6,610 nt of DNA from Stigonema sp964246695 (GCA_964246695.1 CAXTSI010000492.1:1-6610), one strand, 5' to 3'. Positions 1 to 5,855 are shown, counted from the stretch's first letter. Numbers and translations: made by a program. The notes: generated by a model not told the origin, from the sequence alone.

Positions 1-32
1 GATCTACACGTACTACCCCGGAATAATTTATT

Positions 33-1625
33 ATGGCTAACGGCTACGTAGCGCTTGTCCTCCACGCACACCTGCCCTTCGTCCGTCACCCAGAAAGTGA
101 CTATGTGCTCGAAGAAGAATGGCTCTATGAAGCCATCACCGAAACTTACATTCCCTTGCTACGAGTATTTGAAGGCTTACAGCGAGACGGCATCGACTTT
201 AAAATCACGATGAGCATGACACCGCCCCTTGTGTCTATGCTCCGGGACAAAGTGCTGCAAGAACGCTATGACGACCACTTAGCCACACTCGAAGAACTTG
301 TAGAACAAGAAGTCGAGCATAATGTTAACAACGGTCATATCCGCTATTTAGCCTCGCATTACGTTGCTGAATTCAAAGCAACGCGAGAACTTTGGGAACG
401 CTACAAAGGTGACTTGGTGACCGCTTTTAAGCAGTTCCAAGATACTAATAACCTGGAAATAATCACATGCGGCGCTACCCACGGCTACTTGCCTCTGATG
501 AACATGTACCCGCAAGCTGTATGGGCACAAATTCAGGTAGCCTGCGAACACTACGAGGAAAACTTTGGACGTCCGCCCAAAGGTATTTGGTTACCAGAAT
601 GTGCTTATTATGAAGGTGTAGAGCGGATGTTAGCCGATGCTGGTTTGCGCTACTTCCTCACTGATGGACATGGCATCCTTTACGCCCGTCCCCGTCCCCG
701 CTTTGGTACTTATGCCCCAATTTTTACAGAAACTGGTGTCGCTGCCTTCGGTCGAGATCAAGAATCTTCTCAGCAGGTGTGGTCTTCTGAGGTAGGCTAT
801 CCTGGTGCACCAGAATACCGCGAGTTTTACAAAGACTTGGGCTGGGAAGCAGAATATGAGTATATCAAGCCCTACATCATGCCCAATGGTCAGCGGAAGA
901 ATACGGGTATTAAGTATCATAAAATAACTGGGCGCGGTTTAGGACTGGGAGATAAGGCGCTCTACGATCCCTACTGGGCAAGGGAAAAGACAGCCGAACA
1001 CGCGGCTAACTTTATGTATAACCGCGAGCAGCAAGTTGGGCATCTGTTTGGGATCATGCAGCGTCCACCGATCATCGTTTCTCCCTACGATGCTGAGTTA
1101 TTTGGACATTGGTGGTACGAGGGTCCTTGGTTTATTGATTACCTGTTCCGTAAGTCATGGCATGACCAAAATACTTATGCAATGACACACTTGGCGGATT
1201 ATTTACGGGCACATCCGCATCAGCAAGTCTGTCGTCCTTCTCAATCAAGTTGGGGTTATAAGGGTTTTCACGAGTATTGGTTGAACGAGACAAATACGTG
1301 GATTTACTCACATTTGCATAAAGCTACAGAGCGCATGATTGAAATATCGCATCTGGAACCAGCCGATGAATTGGAATCGAGAGGACTCAACCAAGCAGCG
1401 CGGGAACTGCTGTTAGCGCAATCTTCTGACTGGGCGTTTATTATGCGGACAGGAACAATGGTACCTTATGCAGTTAGACGCACGCGATCGCACCTGATGC
1501 GTTTTAACAAGCTCTATGAAGATGTTAAAATTGGCAAAATCGACAGTGGTTGGTTAGAAAAAGTCGAGTCGATGGATAATATTTTCCCTAATATTAACTA
1601 TAAAGTGTATCGTCCGTTACACTAG
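33..1625 (+). CDS. GH57 family 1,4-alpha-glucan branching enzyme
   Basis: This 530-aa cytosolic enzyme probably makes the alpha-1,6 branches of glycogen by transferring cut alpha-1,4 chains. The GH57 conserved regions appear in order: HAHLPFVRHP near residues 11-20, ATHGYLPLM near 148-156, GIWLPECAYY at 184-193 with the expected nucleophile E189, SPYDAELFGHWWYEG at 350-364 with the expected general acid D353, and SSWGYKGFHEYWLNE at 405-419. A Tyr at 227 (FGTYAPI) may match the loop tyrosine linked in this family to branching rather than hydrolysis; that alignment is inferred. Length is typical of bacterial GH57 branching enzymes. The start is firm, because an in-frame TAA at 24-26 lies just before the ATG and the N-terminus matches the family. 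No clear Shine-Dalgarno is visible. It converges on the minus-strand glycosyltransferase gene. A GH57 amylase-like paralogue is the main alternative. Confidence 0.93.
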   Translation: MANGYVALVLHAHLPFVRHPESDYVLEEEWLYEAITETYIPLLRVFEGLQRDGIDFKITMSMTPPLVSMLRDKVLQERYDDHLATLEELVEQEVEHNVNNGHIRYLASHYVAEFKATRELWERYKGDLVTAFKQFQDTNNLEIITCGATHGYLPLMNMYPQAVWAQIQVACEHYEENFGRPPKGIWLPECAYYEGVERMLADAGLRYFLTDGHGILYARPRPRFGTYAPIFTETGVAAFGRDQESSQQVWSSEVGYPGAPEYREFYKDLGWEAEYEYIKPYIMPNGQRKNTGIKYHKITGRGLGLGDKALYDPYWAREKTAEHAANFMYNREQQVGHLFGIMQRPPIIVSPYDAELFGHWWYEGPWFIDYLFRKSWHDQNTYAMTHLADYLRAHPHQQVCRPSQSSWGYKGFHEYWLNETNTWIYSHLHKATERMIEISHLEPADELESRGLNQAARELLLAQSSDWAFIMRTGTMVPYAVRRTRSHLMRFNKLYEDVKIGKIDSGWLEKVESMDNIFPNINYKVYRPLH

Positions 1626-1640
1626 GATCGCGCCTCGACT

Positions 1641-1670
1641 GGCAACGGATTAGTAACGGATGTAGCAGAT
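1641..1670 (+). repeat. Fragment of CGGATG-rich repeat
   Basis: GGCAACGGAT followed by GTAACGGATGTAGCAGAT resembles the left half of the hairpin core found twice in the 5461-5952 duplication (GGCAACGGATG, then GTAGCGGATGTAACGGATG). No matching right arm is present here, so it looks like a partial or decayed copy of the same repeat family. It lies 16 nt after the branching enzyme stop codon. Confidence 0.5.
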
Positions 1671-1677
1671 AAGTAGT

Positions 1678-1698
1678 AGGGTGGGCAATGCCCACCTT
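1678..1698. repeat. GC-rich hairpin repeat between convergent genes
   Basis: A perfect 7-bp stem, GGTGGGC (1680-1686) and GCCCACC (1690-1696) with an AAT loop, extends by G-T and A-T pairs to 1678-1698. Neither strand has a good T-tract after it, so it is a weak candidate for a bidirectional terminator between the two convergent genes. From memory, the GTAGGGTGGGC...GCCCACC form is a common dispersed intergenic repeat in cyanobacteria; this was not checked. It shares its plan with the hairpin at 4195-4217. Confidence 0.65.
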
Positions 1699-1734
1699 AA
1701 AAATGATCGGTGCAAGAAGTCTGTTATTTTCAAG

Positions 1735-3057
1735 TTACGCCACCCAGATATTTCTGGAAAAACGAATGGCAAAGCTAGCAAGTACAATCGCGAAATAGAC
1801 TAGCGTTGGCAGCCCCCAACGGGGAAAATTAGACAGGAACATTCCCATGGCGATCGCCAAGGATATAATACCAAAGGCAAAGCGTTCGGAGGCAACGATA
1901 CTACCGGCAAACAAAACTAGCAACAGCGAAAAAACGCCGTATGTGACTGCAACAGGGCGAAGTTTGTGGCGGAAATGCCACAAGAGGTAACCACCACCAA
2001 CAACCATATAGGTTTTCACAAAACCGTCCCCCCATAAAAGCCACAGCCAAATGAGCAGCACCTCACCAATCCACGTCATGGCAATGGAGTTGAGTCGGGA
2101 GCGATATTGCCACAGCAGGTAACCTCCAGCACAAATCACAGCAAACTGAACTGGATAAAAGGGATTTTTTAGAAACCCACGATCCCAATTAATGGGACCA
2201 ACCGCGCCATGTAAAAAATTCAGCCCCCAATGACGCCAGTCAAAACCTGGAGAGGAACGATGCCCAAAGCCACCTTGGGTATGAAGAAACGCCAACGGAT
2301 CGCCAAACTGAATTGCGCAATATCCAGTATACAGTAGAAATCCAGTGCTTGCTGCCGCTGTTGTCATGTATGCGATCGCAGACCGACGCTCTTTATAAGC
2401 TAAAAACAGAAACGTTGGGATCAGCATCACCCCATTTAGTCGAGTGGCTGTCGTCAACGCACCCCAGAAAGCTGCCCAAATGTACTGACCTTTGTCGAAG
2501 GCTTGTAAGGACAGGGTACTCAACAGCAGAAACAACCCTTCGGTGTAGGTAACTGTCCCGTATAGCGATAGAGGACACCAAGCTAAAGCCGCCACTGTCC
2601 ATCGTGCCACTCCTATGCCATGCCACTCAACAACCCAATGATACACTACAATTAATGCCCCTAAGAACGCTAGATTGTTGACTAGTGTTCCAGCGATCGC
2701 AAACGGCAAACCCAGTGCCATTAACGCTTTACTAATTAAAGGAAATACAGGAAAAAAGGCGACTGTATGCGCCTGACCATCATTGGCGTACTCATAACCA
2801 AAAGTCGCGATCTGCTGATACCAAACACCGTCCCACCGAGCAAACGCCTCCCAACCCCAAGTATTTACGTGGTGATTCGACGCTATTGCAGGTGCAATCA
2901 GCAGCATAACAGTGACGATTAACATTCGGCTGCACAGCCATACCAGCAGAACAAATATCAAGCCGTTTGCCCATCCGGCATCGAAGTGTTTCCTAAATGT
3001 TTGCATATAGTGCAGCCTACTGACCCGATCGGGAAGTGTCGTAATTTCAACACTCAT
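1735..3057 (-). CDS. PIG-V-like GT-C glycosyltransferase, integral membrane
   Basis: This 440-aa, very hydrophobic, multi-pass protein has long apolar stretches near residues 31-58, 118-140, 150-182, 190-220, 227-250, 302-316, 325-343, 370-388 and 392-430. The first outer loop has FARWDGVWYQQIATFGY (72-88), followed by AFFPVFPL (100-107) and later TRLNG (205-209). This set is typical of bacterial relatives of the eukaryotic PIG-V mannosyltransferase (GT-C fold). D76 is the probable catalytic acidic residue. A lipid-linked sugar donor is expected from the fold, but donor and acceptor are unknown. Residues 300-343 resemble 344-387, with GGYLLW at 311-316 and 355-360, which suggests an internal 44-codon duplication. 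The start lies 22 nt after the cupin stop, so the gene is probably in an operon with the cupin and Uma2 genes. No Shine-Dalgarno is visible. Family is fairly sure, specificity is not. Confidence 0.8.
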   Translation of the reverse strand: MSVEITTLPDRVSRLHYMQTFRKHFDAGWANGLIFVLLVWLCSRMLIVTVMLLIAPAIASNHHVNTWGWEAFARWDGVWYQQIATFGYEYANDGQAHTVAFFPVFPLISKALMALGLPFAIAGTLVNNLAFLGALIVVYHWVVEWHGIGVARWTVAALAWCPLSLYGTVTYTEGLFLLLSTLSLQAFDKGQYIWAAFWGALTTATRLNGVMLIPTFLFLAYKERRSAIAYMTTAAASTGFLLYTGYCAIQFGDPLAFLHTQGGFGHRSSPGFDWRHWGLNFLHGAVGPINWDRGFLKNPFYPVQFAVICAGGYLLWQYRSRLNSIAMTWIGEVLLIWLWLLWGDGFVKTYMVVGGGYLLWHFRHKLRPVAVTYGVFSLLLVLFAGSIVASERFAFGIISLAIAMGMFLSNFPRWGLPTLVYFAIVLASFAIRFSRNIWVA

Positions 3058-3071
3058 ACCATGTAGAGCCG

Positions 3072-3077
3072 ATTATA
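3072..3077 (-). promoter_or_regulatory. Consensus -10 hexamer before the GT-C gene
   Basis: TATAAT reads on the minus strand just downstream of the cupin stop codon. No -35 match sits 16-18 nt upstream. If used, transcription would begin about 8 nt before the ATG, giving a nearly leaderless message, which would fit the missing Shine-Dalgarno. It may be chance. Confidence 0.25.
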
Positions 3078-3079
3078 CA

Positions 3080-3418
3080 TTATGTCATCAAAATCCGATC
3101 GCCATGACTGGGAGGCGGGGAAATTCCGAGGAATTCTAGATCCTGTTCAGACTCATTGAGCATCTGATGAGGCACACCAGATGGCACTTCCACACCCTCA
3201 TGTTCACACAAAACTTGACGTGTTCCAGCAATTTCTATAGTTGCTTGACCGAAAAGCACAAAGAAAAATTGGCGCGATCGCTGATGATAGTGCCTGACTT
3301 CAGATGTTCCTGGTAACATGAGTTCGTGAATAACGCTCAACTCAGCTTGCTTGACAAGATGCCAACCATGACAGTTGTTACCCCATACATAATGAGGAGC
3401 AGTATCTTTGCTAATCAT
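3080..3418 (-). CDS. Small single-domain cupin protein
   Basis: This 112-aa cytosolic protein is a single cupin barrel. Cupin motif 1 is GTSEVRHYHQRSRQ followed by FFFVLFG (residues 37-57), with H43 and H45 as metal ligands and Q50 where the canonical motif has Glu. Motif 2 is PSGVPHQMLN (79-88) with H84 as the last ligand. The protein is otherwise a standard stand-alone cupin_2, a family that includes small sugar-isomerase-like and metabolite-binding proteins; no substrate can be assigned. Its ATG overlaps the stop of the Uma2 gene by one base (TAATG), which implies translational coupling. The GT-C gene follows 22 nt downstream. A role in sugar metabolism beside the glycosyltransferase is only a guess from context. 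Confidence 0.85.
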   Translation of the reverse strand: MISKDTAPHYVWGNNCHGWHLVKQAELSVIHELMLPGTSEVRHYHQRSRQFFFVLFGQATIEIAGTRQVLCEHEGVEVPSGVPHQMLNESEQDLEFLGISPPPSHGDRILMT

Positions 3419-4125
3419 TAAATAGTATCTGGGTCAATGTTTAACTCTCTAAGTTTAGCGGCTAATCTTTGTGCTTTTTCTTCTGCGACTTGTTGTGCTT
3501 GTTCTGCAGCTTGTTGTGCAGCGGCTTGTTCCTCATAACTTAGGAGTGTTTTACCTGTAGCTGATTCGTAGAAACGCATTTCGCCAGACTTAATTCGCAA
3601 CTCTAACCCTAATACTTCACTGGGTAGCGACACTGTACCATCTTGCAGAGTCATAGTTGCCATTGGAAAATAATTCCCATCAACTAAGCGTAAACCTTGA
3701 AGTTGGGGAGTGAGATAATCGCCTGTCGGGTCATATTGATAATATTCACGCACTCCTAGAAAGGAGTAGATTCCTTTCTTTGCACCTTGATCTTTGCTAC
3801 GGGTAGTTTTTGAAGTAATCTCTAGCACAAAATCAGGCGTTTTATCGTTTTCTTCCCAGGTTTTGTAAGAACGGCGATCGCCATTTTCTACTCCAAACAC
3901 CACAAATGTATCTGGTGCGACAACTGATTCTGGATTACCCTGTTCGTAGTAAATAAATAAATTGCCAGCTACGTATACATCTGGACGGTTTTGGAAATAT
4001 AATCGTAGTGCACTTCTTGCATAAATCAAGTAACTGCACTGAATATCTCCTTCAGCCATCGGTTTACCGTCCTCGTCTGGGTATTCAATTGGGGTAACAG
4101 GGATATATTCTACTGCGACTGTCAT
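3418..4125 (-). CDS. Uma2 family (DUF820) PD-(D/E)XK nuclease-like protein
   Basis: This 235-aa protein has the Uma2 pattern: PDVYVAGNLFIYYEQG (48-63), VAPDTFVVFG (69-78) with the first acidic residue D72, PDFVLEITSKTTRSKD (97-112) with E102 and K106, then the K116/Y120 and VREYYQYDP (125-133) segment. The fold is a restriction-endonuclease-like PD-(D/E)XK core. These proteins are greatly expanded in cyanobacteria and no member's biological role is known to me, so a nuclease activity is predicted only. The tail (about 197-227) is rich in Ala, Gln and Glu and should form a coiled coil, possibly for dimerisation. The start is supported by a good Shine-Dalgarno (GAGGT). It is the first gene of the apparent Uma2-cupin-GT-C group. 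Confidence 0.9.
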   Translation of the reverse strand: MTVAVEYIPVTPIEYPDEDGKPMAEGDIQCSYLIYARSALRLYFQNRPDVYVAGNLFIYYEQGNPESVVAPDTFVVFGVENGDRRSYKTWEENDKTPDFVLEITSKTTRSKDQGAKKGIYSFLGVREYYQYDPTGDYLTPQLQGLRLVDGNYFPMATMTLQDGTVSLPSEVLGLELRIKSGEMRFYESATGKTLLSYEEQAAAQQAAEQAQQVAEEKAQRLAAKLRELNIDPDTI

Positions 4126-4132
4126 TAGAAGT

Positions 4133-4137
4133 ACCTC
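4133..4137 (-). promoter_or_regulatory. Shine-Dalgarno of the Uma2 gene
   Basis: GAGGT lies 7 nt before the ATG at 4125. It is the only clear Shine-Dalgarno among the minus-strand genes here and fixes the start of the Uma2 gene. Confidence 0.7.
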
Positions 4138-4146
4138 AACTTTAGT

Positions 4147-4169
4147 GGGGCTAAACTTAATTTAGCACC
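4147..4169 (-). promoter_or_regulatory. Inverted repeat in the Uma2 leader
   Basis: GCTAAA and TTTAGC flank a 5-nt AT spacer, with two more G-C pairs beyond one mismatch. The repeat sits about 10 nt upstream of the Shine-Dalgarno, where it could be a leader hairpin or a repressor operator. Nothing in the sequence shows which, and chance is possible. Confidence 0.35.
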
Positions 4170-4194
4170 TGTGTTCATTAGCAAAATCGCACGT

Positions 4195-4217
4195 AGGGGC
4201 GCGGTCTCCGCGCCCTT
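4195..4217. repeat. GC-rich hairpin repeat
   Basis: GGGCGCGG (4197-4204) pairs perfectly with CCGCGCCC (4208-4215) across a TCT loop, extended by G-T and A-T pairs. It shares its plan with the hairpin at 1678-1698: GTAGGG lead-in, 7-8 bp GC stem, 3-nt loop, TT exit. From memory this form is a common dispersed element in cyanobacteria. There is no T-tract, so it is not a classical terminator. Confidence 0.65.
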
Positions 4218-4230
4218 CAAATCTGGCTGT

Positions 4231-4266
4231 ATATCATAACAACTACCGGACATGATATGAGTCCGG
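4231..4266 (-). other. Candidate H-type pseudoknot
   Basis: On the minus strand, 5' to 3', CCGGAC (4266-4261) pairs with GTCCGG (4251-4246) and ATATCAT (4258-4252) pairs with ATGATAT (4237-4231). The order is stem 1 left arm, 2-nt loop, stem 2 left arm, no gap, stem 1 right arm, 8-nt loop, stem 2 right arm. A 2-nt loop across the deep groove and an 8-nt loop across the shallow groove suit an H-type pseudoknot. On the plus strand the loop lengths are reversed and would not fit. It lies beyond the kinase terminator and upstream of Uma2. No known riboswitch was recognised. Confidence 0.4.
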
Positions 4267-4269
4267 ATG

Positions 4270-4301
4270 AAAAATTACCCCATTCCCTTGTAGAAAAGGA
4301 G
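4270..4301 (-). terminator. Candidate rho-independent terminator of the kinase gene
   Basis: On the minus strand CTCCTTTTC (4301-4293) can pair with GGGAA and GGGG (4287-4278, one bulged T) around a 5-nt loop, using several G-U pairs, followed by TAATTTTT. It begins 17 nt after the kinase stop codon. The stem is imperfect and the T-tract is interrupted by the first AA. It also resembles, from memory, a decayed copy of a common CCCCTTCCC...GGGAAGGGG cyanobacterial repeat. Confidence 0.45.
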
Positions 4302-4318
4302 AGCTAGAACGGTTAGGC

Positions 4319-5446
4319 TCATAATACCACGTCAAATTCAAAGGTTTGGACGGAGGGCATGACCCGTCTGACTCGTGGTTGAATAGGTTCTGGAATCACT
4401 AAAATCTTGGTCGAATTTAAGTCCTTGAGAACTTCTGCGGCTGATTGATACCTATCCCTCGCTGGGTGTTTGAGCAACTTATCCAAAATTTGCCCTAAGT
4501 TGTCGCTGATGGTAATACCTTTTTCCTGTAAAAGTTCTCGCCACAACCACTCAGCATTATAAGCATCATAAAGGCGATCGTGAATATTACCATAAGCATC
4601 TTGTAGAGCCAAACATCCAGTTAACAGCCGCGTACAAGTTGCACCTAAAGCATATAAATCACTCGCAGGAGAGGCTAATCCTGATATTTGTTCTGTGGGA
4701 GCATAACCAATAGTATAAATTCCTGTCCCTGGTTTGCCTAAACTGGTTTGCGTTACCTGCTTTGCACTGCCAAAGTCAATTAAAACGAGATCCCCTCCTA
4801 ACCCACGTTCCTCGCCTCTGTCGGGAAGCCCTACCGCAGCACCGCAGTTTCTTACGTCCGGAAACACTCCGACGTACTGCTTGCTGGTCCCCTGATTCAG
4901 GAGGGATGCTGGAGGCGGAGAGGATCGACGGATAATATTTTCTGGCTTTATATCTCGATGGATGACGTTATGCTCATGAATGAATTGCAGAACTGGTAAT
5001 AAATCAGCTAAAAGTTCTTGAATTTGTGCTTCGCTAAAGACATGTTGGTGAAGTGCTGTTAATAAAGTTTCGCCTTGAATAAATTCTTGCACAAGATACA
5101 AGCTTGAGCCTTGCTCAAAGTAAGCAAATAACTTGGGAATTTGCGGATGATTTTCTCCCAATTCATAAAGTCGCTTCGCCTCTTCTTTAAACAACTCCGC
5201 AGCTTTGGTGCGCGATCCTGTTAAGAGCGTTTGTGGGAAAAATTGTTTGATGACGCAAGGATGATCAAATCTATATGCGTCTTCTGCTGCATAAGTTCTA
5301 CCAAATCCACCTGAGCCTAATAATCTTAATACGCGGTAGCGGTTACCCAAAAGGTAGCCCAAGTTGCTTTGTCCACAACAGATACAAAATCTATTGCCGT
5401 CTGAGTTGAAAGGGTTTGGGCAATTGGGATTTTGACAGATTTGCAT
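4319..5446 (-). CDS. Zn-ribbon Ser/Thr protein kinase with an in-frame insertion
   Basis: This 375-aa Hanks-type kinase opens with a four-cysteine zinc-ribbon-like motif (C4, C9, C21, C24), as in many cyanobacterial kinases. Kinase landmarks follow: glycine loop GSGGFGRTY (44-52), VIK lysine K67, probable helix-C glutamate E89, catalytic loop HRDIKPEN (163-170) with D165, DFG (224-226), an APE-like APTE (249-252) and SDLYALG with D263. All catalytic residues are present, so activity is possible. Residues about 175-219, between RR of ENIIRR and LVLIDFG, are an insertion where relatives have only a few residues (see the element at 4789-4926). The protein ends at TFEFDVVL with no membrane segment; in some relatives a similar FEFEV segment leads into a further domain such as FGE/SUMF1 (from memory), so the C-terminus may be truncated. 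No Shine-Dalgarno is visible. Substrates are unknown. Confidence 0.92.
   Translation of the reverse strand: MQICQNPNCPNPFNSDGNRFCICCGQSNLGYLLGNRYRVLRLLGSGGFGRTYAAEDAYRFDHPCVIKQFFPQTLLTGSRTKAAELFKEEAKRLYELGENHPQIPKLFAYFEQGSSLYLVQEFIQGETLLTALHQHVFSEAQIQELLADLLPVLQFIHEHNVIHRDIKPENIIRRSSPPPASLLNQGTSKQYVGVFPDVRNCGAAVGLPDRGEERGLGGDLVLIDFGSAKQVTQTSLGKPGTGIYTIGYAPTEQISGLASPASDLYALGATCTRLLTGCLALQDAYGNIHDRLYDAYNAEWLWRELLQEKGITISDNLGQILDKLLKHPARDRYQSAAEVLKDLNSTKILVIPEPIQPRVRRVMPSVQTFEFDVVL
4789..4926 (-). repeat. GC-rich palindromic element inserted in frame in the kinase gene
   Basis: The ends GATCCCCTCC (4789-4798) and GGAGAGGATC (4917-4926) are inverted repeats matching at 9 of 10 bases. Between them lie smaller palindromes: TACGTC/GACGTA (4853-4858 and 4871-4876, extended by GGA/TCC with one bulge), CCTGA/TCAGG near 4891-4901, and a tandem ACCGCAG (4834-4847). 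By hand count G+C is 61% over 4791-4926, against roughly 33-43% in sampled kinase lines. The element adds about 44 codons with no stop and no frame change, in the beta7-beta8 turn before DFG. It looks like a dispersed non-autonomous repeat, a conclusion reached by inference. Confidence 0.65.
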
Positions 5447-5550
5447 AACGCAGGGGCTTTTGCAGGTTTCTGATATATTTTCTCCAGATTTAGCCCTAAT
5501 TTCTACTTTACTATATTTAAATCCCGGGATATATGAGCGTACAGATTCCC

Positions 5551-5556
5551 ATTATA
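5551..5556 (-). promoter_or_regulatory. Possible -10 element upstream of the kinase
   Basis: TATAAT on the minus strand lies about 105 nt upstream of the kinase ATG; the same hexamer is kept in copy B at 5790-5795. No -35 hexamer is found at normal spacing (TTGCGG is 20 nt upstream). A kinase promoter must lie in or above copy A, but this site is only a weak candidate. Confidence 0.25.
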
Positions 5557-5601
5557 TTAAAAGCATATCCTAAAAGCCGCAACTTGGCAACGGATGTTGT
5601 A

Positions 5602-5660
5602 GCGGATGTAACGGATGATTTATCTGTCAGTGCTATACATAGCTTAGCCGTTATATCCGC
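5602..5660 (+). other. Long-arm hairpin in copy A
   Basis: GCGGATGTAACGG (5602-5614) pairs with CCGTTATATCCGC (5648-5660): 13 pairs, one of them G-U in plus-strand RNA (5608 with 5654). The 33-nt loop contains a small palindrome GCTA-TACA-TAGC. It could be an RNA structure or a protein-binding site. Confidence 0.55.
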
Positions 5661-5744
5661 GCTTATTACTGTTGATTACGACTAACTCGATGCTGAGTTG
5701 CAGGTTTCCGATCTATTTTTTCCAGATTTAGCTCTAATTTCTAC

Positions 5745-5772
5745 TTGACTTATATTTAAATGCGGGTATATA
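5745..5772 (+). promoter_or_regulatory. Promoter-like sequence reading into the copy B hairpin
   Basis: TTGACT (5745-5750) and TATATA (5767-5772) are 16 nt apart, similar to a sigma-70 type promoter. Transcription would start near 5780 and run through both copy B hairpins, antisense to the flanking genes. In copy A the -35 has become TTTACT. The region is AT-rich, so chance matches are likely. Confidence 0.25.
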
Positions 5773-5822
5773 TGAGCGCACGGATTCCCATTATATTAAA
5801 AGCATATCTGAAAAGCCGCAAC

Positions 5823-5844
5823 TTGTCAAGGGCAAACTTGGCAA
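5823..5844 (+). other. Short hairpin unique to copy B
   Basis: TTGTCAAG (5823-5830) pairs with CTTGGCAA (5837-5844) across a 6-nt loop, with one U-G pair in plus-strand RNA. It is created by the 15-nt segment that copy A lacks. Confidence 0.35.
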
Positions 5845-5855
5845 CGGATGTTGTA

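Larger units (their letters stand above)
1484..3881. repeat. HIP1 octamer sites (six perfect GCGATCGC)
   Basis: Perfect sites start at 1484, 1850, 2372, 2693, 3274 and 3874, all inside coding regions. HIP1 is a highly overrepresented palindrome in many cyanobacterial genomes. None is found from 3882 to the end, where kinase, repeats and lyase lie. Confidence 0.9.
5461..5698. repeat. Tandem duplication, copy A
   Basis: This 238-bp unit aligns end to end with 5699-5952. Its right end (5684-5698) repeats the last four codons and stop of the lyase gene (SVSS-stop there, SASS-stop here), so the duplication broke inside that gene's 3' end. The copy lacks a 15-nt segment present in copy B. With copy B it fills the gap of 489 nt between kinase and lyase, in which no credible gene is visible. 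Confidence 0.9.

Noticed and set aside
3..26. Possible C-terminus of an upstream gene ending at TAA 24-26
   Set aside because: Only seven codons are visible, with no way to tell a real gene end from an open stretch.
630..920. Minus-strand open frame of 96 aa inside the branching enzyme gene
   Set aside because: It is antisense to a strongly conserved enzyme and has no recognisable domain.
2313..2974. Open frames of 60-79 aa on both strands inside the GT-C gene
   Set aside because: They overlap a convincing membrane protein and their translations look like frame shadows.
3054..3062. A two-codon upstream frame (ATG GTA TGA) whose stop overlaps the GT-C start codon
   Set aside because: Such short overlaps arise easily by chance and there is no ribosome-binding site before it.
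4197..4215. Classical intrinsic terminator of the kinase gene
   Set aside because: The stem is strong but no T-tract follows on the minus strand; the hairpin at 4270-4301 is the better candidate.
4231..4266. Pseudoknot on the plus strand
   Set aside because: The loop crossing the 7-bp stem would be only 2 nt across the shallow groove, which is too short.
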